From: an uncultured Lachnospiraceae bacterium
GTDB lineage: Bacteria > Bacillota > Clostridia > Lachnospirales > Lachnospiraceae
Direction of reading: 5' to 3'
Assembly (NCBI GenBank): GCA_934434905.1
Contig: CAKSAI010000225.1
Span: forward strand, 1 to 5,579
Length of the DNA stretch: 5,579 bases
This document shows positions 1-5,579 of the stretch, piece after piece (position 1 is the stretch's first letter; each line of letters begins with the position of its first letter). Both the position numbers and the translations under genes were made by a program. The notes beneath the pieces are model-generated. The model saw only the letters and a program-made list of their open reading frames with translations. It had not been told where the DNA came from and ran no database searches.

Positions 1-996
1 GGAACTGACAGAGCAGGGAATGATACGGATATTGTCGTCCTCCCGCTTTTTTCCATTTACAAATGTAAACGTCTGCTGGAAGATCATGGAATCCTTGTTG
101 CTGGGGTTCGTGTTTCCACCGAAGCAGAAATTGCCAAGACTATACACGATATATTTTCCGTTATAACATTCAATCCCCTGAAGCACGTGGGGATGATGGC
201 CCAGCACCAGATCCGCACCCCAGTCAATGCACTTTCTTCCAAGCTCCTGCTGATAGGCCGTGGTATCATGATGGGTCTCGATCCCCCAATGACAGCAGGC
301 GATCACCAGATCCATCCCTTCTTCACGAAGCTGGGTGATCCCATCCTTCAGATAGGTTTCTACCTTTTTCCCATCATAGACCTGATTGACTGAGACAAGT
401 CCGACCTTCACACCCTTGGCTTCATAATACCCCACCTGTGAATCAAAGGCATAGGGAATTCCGGCTCCTTCAAGAGCCGCCACCGTGTCGTCATGTCCCT
501 TCTGGCCGTAATCCATATGATGATTGTTGCCGAGGCTCACCGCATCCACACTGCCGGCCGTAAGGATCGACACATATTCCGGATCCCCCTTCATATTGAA
601 TTTCTTTTCCACACGATTGTCGGAAAAGGTCAGGGTTCCCTCGAAATTCACAATGGTCATATCATCTGCTTCGAAAACCGGCTTCACATTCTTAAGGAAA
701 TATCCGGGGTCACGCTTCTTGTCATACATCTCCCGGAATGTTCCCTCATAGCCCTGCACCTGGGCATTTCCAAGGGTCACATCGCCCGCCGCCGATACGG
801 TGAACTCAATAACCTCCGGCTCCAGGATCTTCTTTACAATAACCTCTGTCTCTCCACGGCTCTCCTGCAGCGGCAAGGCGACAGCTCCTGCACCGACGCT
901 CTCCGTAAAGACAGCGCGACTGTCCTTTGTACAGCCCAGGCAAGACAGAACACACAATAAAAGAAGTGCCAGCAAACCTCTTCTTCTGTTTCTCAT
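1..996 (-). CDS. CapA-family (PGA_cap) lipoprotein, C-terminus cut off by window edge
   Basis: The reading frame is open from ATG at 996 to position 1, giving 332 residues with no stop. The start has an AGGAG ribosome binding site 6 nt upstream. The N-terminus is a lipoprotein-type signal: basic RNRRR at 2-6, a leucine-rich core, then Cys19 and Cys22. Either cysteine could be lipidated; both lipoboxes are imperfect. The mature part carries the CapA/PgsA signature of a calcineurin-like metallophosphoesterase fold: AAGDVTLG (69-76), NFEGT (117-121), LGNNHHMDYG (155-164), CHWGIE (235-240), GHHPHVLQ (266-273) and YSLGNF (285-290). Asp72, Asn158, His159, His236, His268 and His270 are the likely metal or active-site residues by family analogy. 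The family is named for poly-gamma-glutamate capsule synthesis, but no capB or capC partner is visible, so the substrate is unknown. It probably acts on the outer face of the membrane. It follows feoB by 32 bp with no terminator between them, so shared transcription is likely. Confidence 0.93.
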   Translation of the reverse strand, partial: MRNRRRGLLALLLLCVLSCLGCTKDSRAVFTESVGAGAVALPLQESRGETEVIVKKILEPEVIEFTVSAAGDVTLGNAQVQGYEGTFREMYDKKRDPGYFLKNVKPVFEADDMTIVNFEGTLTFSDNRVEKKFNMKGDPEYVSILTAGSVDAVSLGNNHHMDYGQKGHDDTVAALEGAGIPYAFDSQVGYYEAKGVKVGLVSVNQVYDGKKVETYLKDGITQLREEGMDLVIACCHWGIETHHDTTAYQQELGRKCIDWGADLVLGHHPHVLQGIECYNGKYIVYSLGNFCFGGNTNPSNKDSMIFQQTFTFVNGKKREDDNIRIIPCSVSS

Positions 997-1028
997 AACG
1001 CTCTCCTATGTAAGGTCTCAGAAACAGC

Positions 1029-3395
1029 CTACAGCAAACTGCCAATCAAATGTACCAGGAATGCCGCGATCCAGGCGATCACGCACTGTCCGATCACCAC
1101 CAGGATCGCCCAGCGTGTACCCAGTTCACGCTTAATAGAAGCCACGGCAGCCACACAGGGCGTATACAACAGGCAGAACACCAGCAGCGCTGCAGCTCCA
1201 ACCGGCGACACAAGCCCTAAAAGTGCTGTCTCCGAAGGTATCAGCACCGACAACGTGGATACCACGCTCTCCTTAGCCATGAATCCGGTGATCAATGCTG
1301 TGGAGATCCGCCAGTCTCCAAAGCCTAACGGCCCGAATATAGGTGCGATCACGCCTGCCGCGGAAGCAAGAATACTATCCCCGGTGTCCTCGACGATATT
1401 GAAATGCAGATTGAAGGTCTGTAAGAACCAGATCACAATGGTGGCGACAAAGATCACGGTAAATGCCCGCTGCAGGAAATCCTTGGCCTTCTCCCAGAGA
1501 AGCTGCGCCACATTCTTGGCTCCCGGCATCCGGTAATTGGGAAGCTCCATAACGAAGGGCACCGGCTCTCCTTTAAAGAGGGTTCCCTTCATCAAAAGTG
1601 CCATCAGGATTCCCACTGCCATCCCTCCAAAGTACAAGAGCACCATCACAAGCGTCCTGTATTTCGGGAAAAATGCTGCTGTGAAGAAGGCATAGATGGG
1701 AAGCTTCGCCGAACAGCTCATAAAGGGAGTCAAAAGCACCGTCATCTTCCGGTCACGCTCTGAAGAAAGCGTCCGGCTGGCCATAACCCCCGGCACCGTA
1801 CACCCGAAGCCGATCAGCATAGGTACGATGCTCCGTCCGGAAAGACCGATCTTTCTAAGCAGCTTATCCATCACAAAGGCGACACGCGCCATATAACCGC
1901 TGTCCTCTAAGAGGGACAGGAAGAAAAACAATGTGACAATAATCGGAAGAAAGCTCAACACACTTCCGACACCGGTAAAAATCCCGTCGATGATCAAAGA
2001 ATGCAAAACCTCGTTGATCTTCCAGGCTGTTAATGCAGAATCTACAAGCTTCGTCAGCGCCGCAATCCCCATCTCCAAAAGGTCCGCCAGAACCTTTCCG
2101 ATCACGCCGAAGGTAAGCCAGAATACAAGCCCCATGATTCCAACGAATGCAGGAATGGCCGTATACTTCCCGGTGAGGATCCGGTCAATCCTGCGGCTTC
2201 TTGCATGCTCCCTGCTCTCCTTAGGCTTCACCACGGTCTCTGCACAGATCTTCTCGATAAAACGGAACCGCATGTCGGCAATGGCTGCCGCCTTGTCAAG
2301 TCCCCGCTCCTGCTCCATCTGAAGGATGATATGCCCAACCATCTCCTTCTCATTCTGGTCAAGCTTCAGCTTCTCCAGGATCAGTTGATCGCCCTCCGCC
2401 AGCTTGGAGGCAGCGAAACGCACCGGGATCTGCGCTTCCTTGGCATGATCCTCGATCAGATGCATGATCCCATGGATACAGCGGTGTACTGCACTTCCTT
2501 CATCATCCGCGCTGCAGAAGTCCTTTCGTCCGGGCCGCTCCTGGTACTTTGCCACATGAACCGCATGGTCTATGACCTCCTGAATTCCCTCGTTTTTCGC
2601 TGCTGAAATCGGGATTACCGGAACGCCAAGAGCCGCCTCCAGTTCATTGATGCGGATGGAACCGCCGTTTTCACGAACCTCATCCATCATATTCAATGCC
2701 ACTACCATGGGAATGTCCAGCTCCAGAAGCTGCAGGGTCAGGTACAGATTCCGTTCGATGTTGGAGGCGTCCACGATATTTATGATTCCCTTGGGCTTCT
2801 CCGACAGGATAAATTCTCTTGTCACGATCTCCTCGCTGCTGTAGGGCGACATGGAGTAAATGCCGGGCAGATCCGTCACCAGCGTATTGCTGTGTCCCTT
2901 GATCACACCATCCTTGCGGTCCACCGTAACACCCGGAAAGTTCCCCACGTGCTGGTTGGCACCTGTGAGACGGTTAAAGAACGTGGTCTTTCCGCAGTTC
3001 TGATTGCCTGCCAGGGCGAAGGTCAGTGTCTCTCCCTCCGGGAGCGGATGTTCATCGGCCTTCACATGATATTTTCCGCCCTCACCAAGCCCCGGATGGG
3101 CGCTTGTCTGGCGGCGCGCCTGTCTGACACCCTTTTCCGTCAGAGCATTGTCCTGCTCATCCTTCGACCTGTCACACCCAGCTACCAGGATCTTCTCCGC
3201 ATCCGCCAGTCTTAAGGTCAGTTCATAGCTATGTATCTTCAGTTCCATGGGATCGCCCATGGGTGCCAGCTTCACCATGGTCACCTCGGCCCCCGGAATC
3301 AAGCCCATATCCAGGAAGTGCTGCCGCAGTGCGCCTTCTCCGCCCACTGTCGTAATGACTGCGGACTTTCCGATTTCCAATTCTTTCAGTGTCAT
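1029..3395 (-). CDS. feoB: FeoA-FeoB fusion, GTP-dependent ferrous iron transporter
   Basis: A 788-residue inner-membrane Fe(II) importer. Residues 1-73 form a FeoA (SH3-like) domain, recognisable from LRQHFLDMGLIPG at 23-35. Residues 74-122 are a charged linker. The G domain follows, with G1 GNQNCGKT (130-137), the GNFPGVTVDRKDG segment (151-163), G3 DLPG (175-178), G4 NMMD (235-238) and G5 SAA (264-266). A helical insertion leads to the membrane part from about 410 to 788, with Gate motifs around GFGCTVPG (529-536) and SCSAKLPIY (560-568); Cys531 and Cys561 match conserved positions. The P-loop has Gln where Escherichia coli FeoB has Pro, a variant I recall from clostridial homologues. The ATG at 3395 is chosen because FeoA homology begins there and AGAGGG lies 7 nt upstream; an ATG 5 nt earlier meets a stop two codons later. 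FeoA-FeoB fusions are known in Firmicutes. Promoter and Fur box lie upstream. I see no FeoC gene downstream. Confidence 0.97.
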   Translation of the reverse strand: MTLKELEIGKSAVITTVGGEGALRQHFLDMGLIPGAEVTMVKLAPMGDPMELKIHSYELTLRLADAEKILVAGCDRSKDEQDNALTEKGVRQARRQTSAHPGLGEGGKYHVKADEHPLPEGETLTFALAGNQNCGKTTFFNRLTGANQHVGNFPGVTVDRKDGVIKGHSNTLVTDLPGIYSMSPYSSEEIVTREFILSEKPKGIINIVDASNIERNLYLTLQLLELDIPMVVALNMMDEVRENGGSIRINELEAALGVPVIPISAAKNEGIQEVIDHAVHVAKYQERPGRKDFCSADDEGSAVHRCIHGIMHLIEDHAKEAQIPVRFAASKLAEGDQLILEKLKLDQNEKEMVGHIILQMEQERGLDKAAAIADMRFRFIEKICAETVVKPKESREHARSRRIDRILTGKYTAIPAFVGIMGLVFWLTFGVIGKVLADLLEMGIAALTKLVDSALTAWKINEVLHSLIIDGIFTGVGSVLSFLPIIVTLFFFLSLLEDSGYMARVAFVMDKLLRKIGLSGRSIVPMLIGFGCTVPGVMASRTLSSERDRKMTVLLTPFMSCSAKLPIYAFFTAAFFPKYRTLVMVLLYFGGMAVGILMALLMKGTLFKGEPVPFVMELPNYRMPGAKNVAQLLWEKAKDFLQRAFTVIFVATIVIWFLQTFNLHFNIVEDTGDSILASAAGVIAPIFGPLGFGDWRISTALITGFMAKESVVSTLSVLIPSETALLGLVSPVGAAALLVFCLLYTPCVAAVASIKRELGTRWAILVVIGQCVIAWIAAFLVHLIGSLL

Positions 3396-3419
3396 TTCAT
3401 TTCCCTCTTATATATGCCT

Positions 3420-3436
3420 GTCTGCACCTTGCAGAC
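3420..3436 (-). promoter_or_regulatory. Perfect 7-bp hairpin in the feoAB leader RNA
   Basis: The minus-strand RNA reads GUCUGCA, loop AGG, UGCAGAC, an uninterrupted 7-bp inverted repeat. It sits between the Fur box and the AGAGGG ribosome binding site, ending about 12 nt before that site, and has no U-run, so it is not a terminator. It could stabilise the leader, modulate ribosome access, or, as DNA, be a second dyad operator. The function is unknown. Confidence 0.5.
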
Positions 3437-3439
3437 CAG

Positions 3440-3454
3440 CGATAATCATAATCA
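3440..3454. promoter_or_regulatory. Fur box (candidate operator) in the feoAB leader
   Basis: CGATAATCATAATCA agrees with the 7-1-7 Fur consensus TGATAATNATTATCA at 12 of the 14 defined bases. Extended to the classic 19-mer GATAATGATAATCATTATC starting at 3441, it agrees at 15 of 19. It lies about 33-47 bp downstream of the predicted feo start site, inside the transcribed leader. Fur with Fe(II) bound would therefore block elongation or late initiation rather than cover the -10 box. A weaker alternative minus-strand promoter, TTGATT (3476-3471), 17 bp, GATTAT (3453-3448), would place the box directly on its -10. Site identity is inferred from sequence only. Confidence 0.75.
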
Positions 3455-3493
3455 GACTCCATAATTTTGTAATCAATCCGTATATATAAAAAT

Positions 3494-3523
3494 ATTATAA
3501 AAAAGGAAATCTATGTTTGTCAA
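3494..3523 (-). promoter_or_regulatory. Sigma-A-type promoter of feoAB
   Basis: On the minus strand, TTGACA (3523-3518) and TATAAT (3499-3494) both match the vegetative consensus perfectly and are separated by 18 bp. Transcription should start near 3486-3488, giving a leader of about 90 nt before the feoB start. Such a strong promoter on an iron importer implies that a repressor holds it down; the Fur-like box in the leader is the candidate. Confidence 0.85.
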
Positions 3524-3573
3524 CACTAACTTACGCAGGCCGCACGCGGGCTGTAACACATTTTTCCTTTTGC

Positions 3574-3581
3574 CATACAAT
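3574..3581 (+). promoter_or_regulatory. Sigma-E-type -10 element of the cotJ operon
   Basis: CATACAAT fits the Bacillus/Clostridium sigma-E -10 consensus (CATACAnT) exactly and lies 31 bp before the cotJA start codon. Transcription would begin near 3588. The -35 is poor: only GTAACACA around 3553-3560 is in range. In Bacillus subtilis cotJ is known to be sigma-E dependent and mother-cell specific, so location and sequence agree with the operon's identity. Confidence 0.72.
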
Positions 3582-3612
3582 AAGGAAGAACGAACAGAAA
3601 GGATTTCGATCA

Positions 3613-3855
3613 ATGCCAAATTGCAACAGTAATCAGCGGGAACGTATGACAATGCCTATGCCGATGGCGATGCCGGCAGCGGTACTGCACGCCTGTGACC
3701 CGGCCTTCGATCCCCGCACGATGCCGGTTGGCATGGCCTACGTGCCCTGGCAGTGCTTTGATACGGTCTATGAAGTAGATAAAGCTCTGGAGATCGGTAC
3801 GATTTTCCCGGAACTGAATAAACCTTTTGTCGGGAGGAGGATCCGAGGACGATGA
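3613..3855 (+). CDS. cotJA: Spore coat-associated protein CotJA
   Basis: An 80-residue protein of the usual CotJA size. The recognisable core is residues 38-71: MPVGMAYVPWQCFDTVYEVDK, followed by ALEIGTIFPELNKPF, matching the family pattern of a YVP motif and a GTIFP-L-PF ending. The N-terminal part is low-complexity, with Met-Pro alternation at 12-21, and there are cysteines at 4, 28 and 48. In Bacillus subtilis CotJA is needed for CotJC to be incorporated into the coat. The ATG at 3613 is preferred: AAAGGA lies 9 nt upstream and the start is just downstream of the sigma-E-like box. The frame is also open upstream to a TTG at 3517, but that lies before the predicted transcription start. An internal ATG at 3646 is possible but has a weaker ribosome binding site. 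The stop overlaps the cotJB start as ATGA, indicating coupled translation. Confidence 0.92.
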   Translation: MPNCNSNQRERMTMPMPMAMPAAVLHACDPAFDPRTMPVGMAYVPWQCFDTVYEVDKALEIGTIFPELNKPFVGRRIRGR

Positions 3856-4118
3856 CAGCAAATCAGATGGAGCAATACAAATTATATCAGTGGATCCACA
3901 TGGTGAGCTTCGCGGTCAACGACATCACTCTCTATCTGGACACACATCCTGAGGATAAGGACGCCCTGGAGTATTTCAACCATTACCGGGAGCTGCGCAT
4001 GCAGGCTCTTATGGAGTATTCCGAGAAATTCGGGCCGCTGACCATCGACACGGCCACACCGGAGGGCAAATGGCTCTGGTCCACCCAGCCCATGCCTTGG
4101 GAAGGAGGTTGTTTCTAG
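3852..4118 (+). CDS. cotJB: Spore coat peptide assembly protein CotJB
   Basis: An 88-residue protein of typical CotJB length. Diagnostic stretches are FAVNDITLYLDTHPEDKDAL (20-39), the Tyr/Arg-rich helix YFNHYRELRM (41-50), FGPLT (60-64) and a Trp/Pro-rich tail WLWSTQPMPWEGG (74-86), all characteristic of the family. It is likely mostly helical and soluble, acting in the mother cell during coat assembly with CotJA and CotJC. Its biochemical role is not established. The start overlaps the cotJA stop by 4 bp; GGAGGAGG at 3833-3840 (11 nt upstream) and GAGG at 3845-3848 can serve as ribosome binding sites. It ends in Gly-Gly-Cys-Phe, with its single cysteine (Cys87) second from last. The stop is TAG, two codons before cotJC in the same reading frame. 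Confidence 0.93.
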   Translation: MTANQMEQYKLYQWIHMVSFAVNDITLYLDTHPEDKDALEYFNHYRELRMQALMEYSEKFGPLTIDTATPEGKWLWSTQPMPWEGGCF

Positions 4119-4121
4119 CTT

Positions 4122-4733
4122 ATGTGGAATTATGAAAAAAGACTGCAATATCCGGTCAACATTACCAAAACCAATCCTCAGATGGCACAGGTCATCATCA
4201 GTCAGTTTGGCGGCCCCGACGGAGAACTGGCTGCTTCCATGCGCTACCTCTCCCAGCGATACACCATGCCCTACAAGGAGGTTGCCGGCGTTCTTACGGA
4301 CATCGGCACGGAAGAATTGGCCCATATGGAGATCGTCTCCACCATCGTATATCAGCTGACGAAAAACCTAAGCCCTGAAGAGATCAAGGCCTCCGGCTTC
4401 GACCGCTACTACGTAGACCACACCCTGGCCCTGTGGCCTCAGGCGGCTGGCGGAATCGCCTTCAATGCCTGCGAATTCCAGTCCAAGGGCGATCCCATCA
4501 CCGATTTATTCGAGGATCTGGCTGCAGAGCAAAAAGCCCGAACCACCTACGACAATATCCTTCGTCTGGTCAGTGACCCGGAAGTCAGCGATCCCATCCG
4601 CTTCCTGCGTCAACGGGAGATCGTACATTTCCAAAGATTCGGTGAGAGCTTAAGACTCGTTCAGGATCATCTGGACGCCCGCAACTTCTATGCCTTCAAT
4701 CCGGAATTCGACACGCCGCGTGAAAGCTGCTGA
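4122..4733 (+). CDS. cotJC: CotJC, manganese-catalase-family spore coat protein
   Basis: A 203-residue ferritin-like four-helix protein of the manganese catalase family. The six expected di-metal ligands are visible: Glu35 (GELAASMRYL), Glu65 and His68 (TEELAHMEIV, an ExxH motif), Glu136 (EDLAAEQKARTTY), and Glu166 and His169 (REIVHFQRF, the second ExxH). All are present, so an active centre that breaks down hydrogen peroxide is plausible. Clostridioides difficile carries related coat catalases (CotCB). The protein has no signal peptide, as expected for a coat protein made in the mother cell. The ATG at 4122 follows the cotJB stop by 3 nt; the ribosome binding site AAGGAGG (4102-4108) is strong but spaced a long 13 nt. 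Cysteines are at 117 and at the very last position, 203. A hairpin terminator follows. It is shorter than classical Lactobacillus plantarum-type catalases, as usual for CotJC. Confidence 0.95.
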   Translation: MWNYEKRLQYPVNITKTNPQMAQVIISQFGGPDGELAASMRYLSQRYTMPYKEVAGVLTDIGTEELAHMEIVSTIVYQLTKNLSPEEIKASGFDRYYVDHTLALWPQAAGGIAFNACEFQSKGDPITDLFEDLAAEQKARTTYDNILRLVSDPEVSDPIRFLRQREIVHFQRFGESLRLVQDHLDARNFYAFNPEFDTPRESC

Positions 4734-4749
4734 GAAAAGTCCGTCAAAC

Positions 4750-4767
4750 GTGCGCCGCCAGGCGCAC
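4750..4767. repeat. GC-rich hairpin after cotJC
   Basis: GTGCGCC, loop GCCA, GGCGCAC forms a perfect 7-bp stem starting 17 nt after the cotJC stop. No T-run follows, so alone it is a poor intrinsic terminator. It may act as a 3'-end stabiliser or together with the larger stem that follows. Confidence 0.5.
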
Positions 4768-4774
4768 TACTGCA

Positions 4775-4815
4775 AGAGAGCGGCCTCCACAACCCGGATC
4801 AGCCGCTCTTTCCTT
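4775..4815. terminator. Probable bidirectional terminator between cotJC and the oxidoreductase gene
   Basis: AGAGCGGC (4777-4784) pairs perfectly with GCCGCTCT (4802-4809). A G-U pair and an A-T pair extend the stem outward, and the loop is about 17 nt. On the plus strand a T-rich tail, TTTCCTT, follows. On the minus strand the stem begins only 5 nt past the oxidoreductase stop but has a poor T tail. Lying between two convergent genes, it probably ends both transcripts, more efficiently for cotJ. Confidence 0.65.
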
Positions 4816-5579
4816 AATCAATATTCTCTTTAATTGCTTGTTCCGCCTTGATCGCCCATTCAAAGCTTGTATATACCTCATCAATGGTAGGCCGATCCGG
4901 CAAATCCTCTTCGATCATACGAATCAAGCAGCGCAGCTGTACATCTGTCGGCTTTCGTTCCGCTTCTACATTGATCATGTGATAGGTTTTATCCGCAAGG
5001 CAATAGTACTCGATCAGATCTCCCTCTTCCTGATGACTGGTTCTGTCTTTTGCAAAAATCAGGCGGATGCTCCCCTTCGGGCCAACAAATTCTTTCCTGT
5101 TATTCGCATTAATAGTCCTGGTCCATCCGGCTTCATAGAATCCAACCGAACCATCGGACAACCTCACCGTCACCATCTCATAATTATTCTTTCCGGGAGG
5201 CAGATCATCCTCAGTTGCCATGCCAATCCCTTGAATATCCACGATCTGCGCGCCGGTAAACCATTGCATTACATCCAGATAATGCACACCGCAGTCCACG
5301 ATGGGCGCTGTCTCCTCGATCAGACGGCGATATCTCGGCCAATCCATCGTATGATGATTTTGCGACATTCGCATAATGATCGGATGCCCGATGGCGCCTT
5401 CCTGAATCATTTTTGCAACTCTTCGGTAGGTCTCGTTATGGCGCAGGATATAACCTACAAGCACCTTCACATCCGGATGGGCTTTTACCTGTTCTACGAA
5501 TTCTCTTCCCTCTTTAAGGTTGGGCGCAATGGGCTTTTCGCAAATCACATGCTTCTTATATTTCAAACACAGCTTTAAC
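4814..5579 (-). CDS. Gfo/Idh/MocA-family NAD(P)-dependent oxidoreductase, N-terminus cut off by window edge
   Basis: The frame is open from the right edge (first full codon at 5578-5576) to TAA at 4816-4814, giving 254 visible residues. The fragment begins at the end of the Rossmann domain: HVICEKPIAPN at visible residues 10-20 carries the family Glu-Lys-Pro motif, whose lysine contacts cofactor and substrate. The C-terminal alpha/beta domain includes VGYILRHNETYRRV (41-54) and the catalytic-type segment DCGVHYLDVMQWFTG (95-109) with His99. About 90 residues including the nucleotide-binding GxGxxG should lie beyond the edge, for a usual total near 345. A TTG codon at 5566 is inside the homologous region and is not the true start. 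Members oxidise sugars, inositols or related polyols; the substrate cannot be read from this fragment. The gene converges on cotJ and has no evident link to it. Confidence 0.9.
   Translation of the reverse strand, partial: LKLCLKYKKHVICEKPIAPNLKEGREFVEQVKAHPDVKVLVGYILRHNETYRRVAKMIQEGAIGHPIIMRMSQNHHTMDWPRYRRLIEETAPIVDCGVHYLDVMQWFTGAQIVDIQGIGMATEDDLPPGKNNYEMVTVRLSDGSVGFYEAGWTRTINANNRKEFVGPKGSIRLIFAKDRTSHQEEGDLIEYYCLADKTYHMINVEAERKPTDVQLRCLIRMIEEDLPDRPTIDEVYTSFEWAIKAEQAIKENID

Noticed and set aside
493..960. 155-codon plus-strand frame over the capA region
   Set aside because: The minus strand encodes conserved CapA motifs throughout this stretch, so the plus frame is a shadow with no recognisable product.
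997..1028. Possible terminator between feoB and capA
   Set aside because: The 32-bp gap contains no inverted repeat or T-run, only the capA ribosome binding site.
1933..2606. Two overlapping plus-strand frames (129 and 133 codons) within feoB
   Set aside because: They lie opposite the conserved FeoB reading frame and have no motif or convincing ribosome binding site.
3396..3490. Riboswitch or T-box in the feoAB leader
   Set aside because: The leader is only about 90 nt and has one 7-bp hairpin, no terminator/antiterminator pair and no riboswitch core that I can recognise.
3517..3612. Upstream TTG extension of CotJA by 32 residues
   Set aside because: It begins before the predicted sigma-E start site, the added residues resemble no CotJA, and the TTG overlaps the feo -35 box. 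The ATG at 3613 has a proper ribosome binding site.
3882..4325. 147-codon minus-strand frame opposite cotJB and cotJC
   Set aside because: The plus strand carries well-matched CotJB and CotJC with overlapping starts and ribosome binding sites; the minus frame is a coding shadow.
4838..5578. Long open frame of 246 codons on the plus strand, antisense to the oxidoreductase
   Set aside because: Its translation is rich in Ile, His and Arg and shows no family motif, whereas the minus strand gives clear Gfo/Idh/MocA motifs over the same bases.

Overview
The window looks like chromosomal DNA from a spore-forming member of the Clostridia, most likely Lachnospiraceae-like. The evidence is a cotJABC spore coat operon with a sigma-E-like -10 box, a ferrous iron transporter in which FeoA is fused to the N-terminus of FeoB, AGGAGG-type ribosome binding sites and moderate GC content. 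The taxon is an inference; no rRNA or other marker is present. I see no tRNA, rRNA, CRISPR array, insertion sequence, phage gene or attachment site.

Layout. Positions 1-996 (minus) hold most of a CapA-family lipoprotein whose C-terminus lies off the left edge. Positions 1029-3395 (minus) hold the FeoA-FeoB fusion, only 32 bp upstream of capA and probably co-transcribed with it. Positions 3396-3612 form a divergent control region. Towards feoB it carries a promoter with perfect sigma-A hexamers, a strong Fur-box match inside the transcribed leader, and a small perfect hairpin just before the ribosome binding site. Towards cotJ it carries an exact sigma-E-type -10 octamer. Positions 3613-4733 (plus) encode CotJA, CotJB and CotJC in a tight operon; CotJC is a manganese-catalase-family protein. 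Positions 4734-4813 hold two hairpins, one of them likely a bidirectional terminator. Positions 4814-5579 (minus) hold the C-terminal three quarters of a Gfo/Idh/MocA-family oxidoreductase whose Rossmann N-terminus lies off the right edge.

How the genes work together. The Feo transporter would import Fe(II) under Fur repression during growth. The divergent cotJ operon would be switched on in the mother cell during sporulation and put a di-metal catalase-like protein into the spore coat. The two units share a control region but probably answer to different signals. The capA and oxidoreductase genes have no evident functional link to either. I do not see a clearly new multi-gene system here. 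The points most worth a second look are the placement of the Fur box downstream of the feo start site, the leader hairpin, the feoB-capA linkage, and the design of the cotJ operon (a single stop codon between in-frame cotJB and cotJC, and cysteines near the protein ends).
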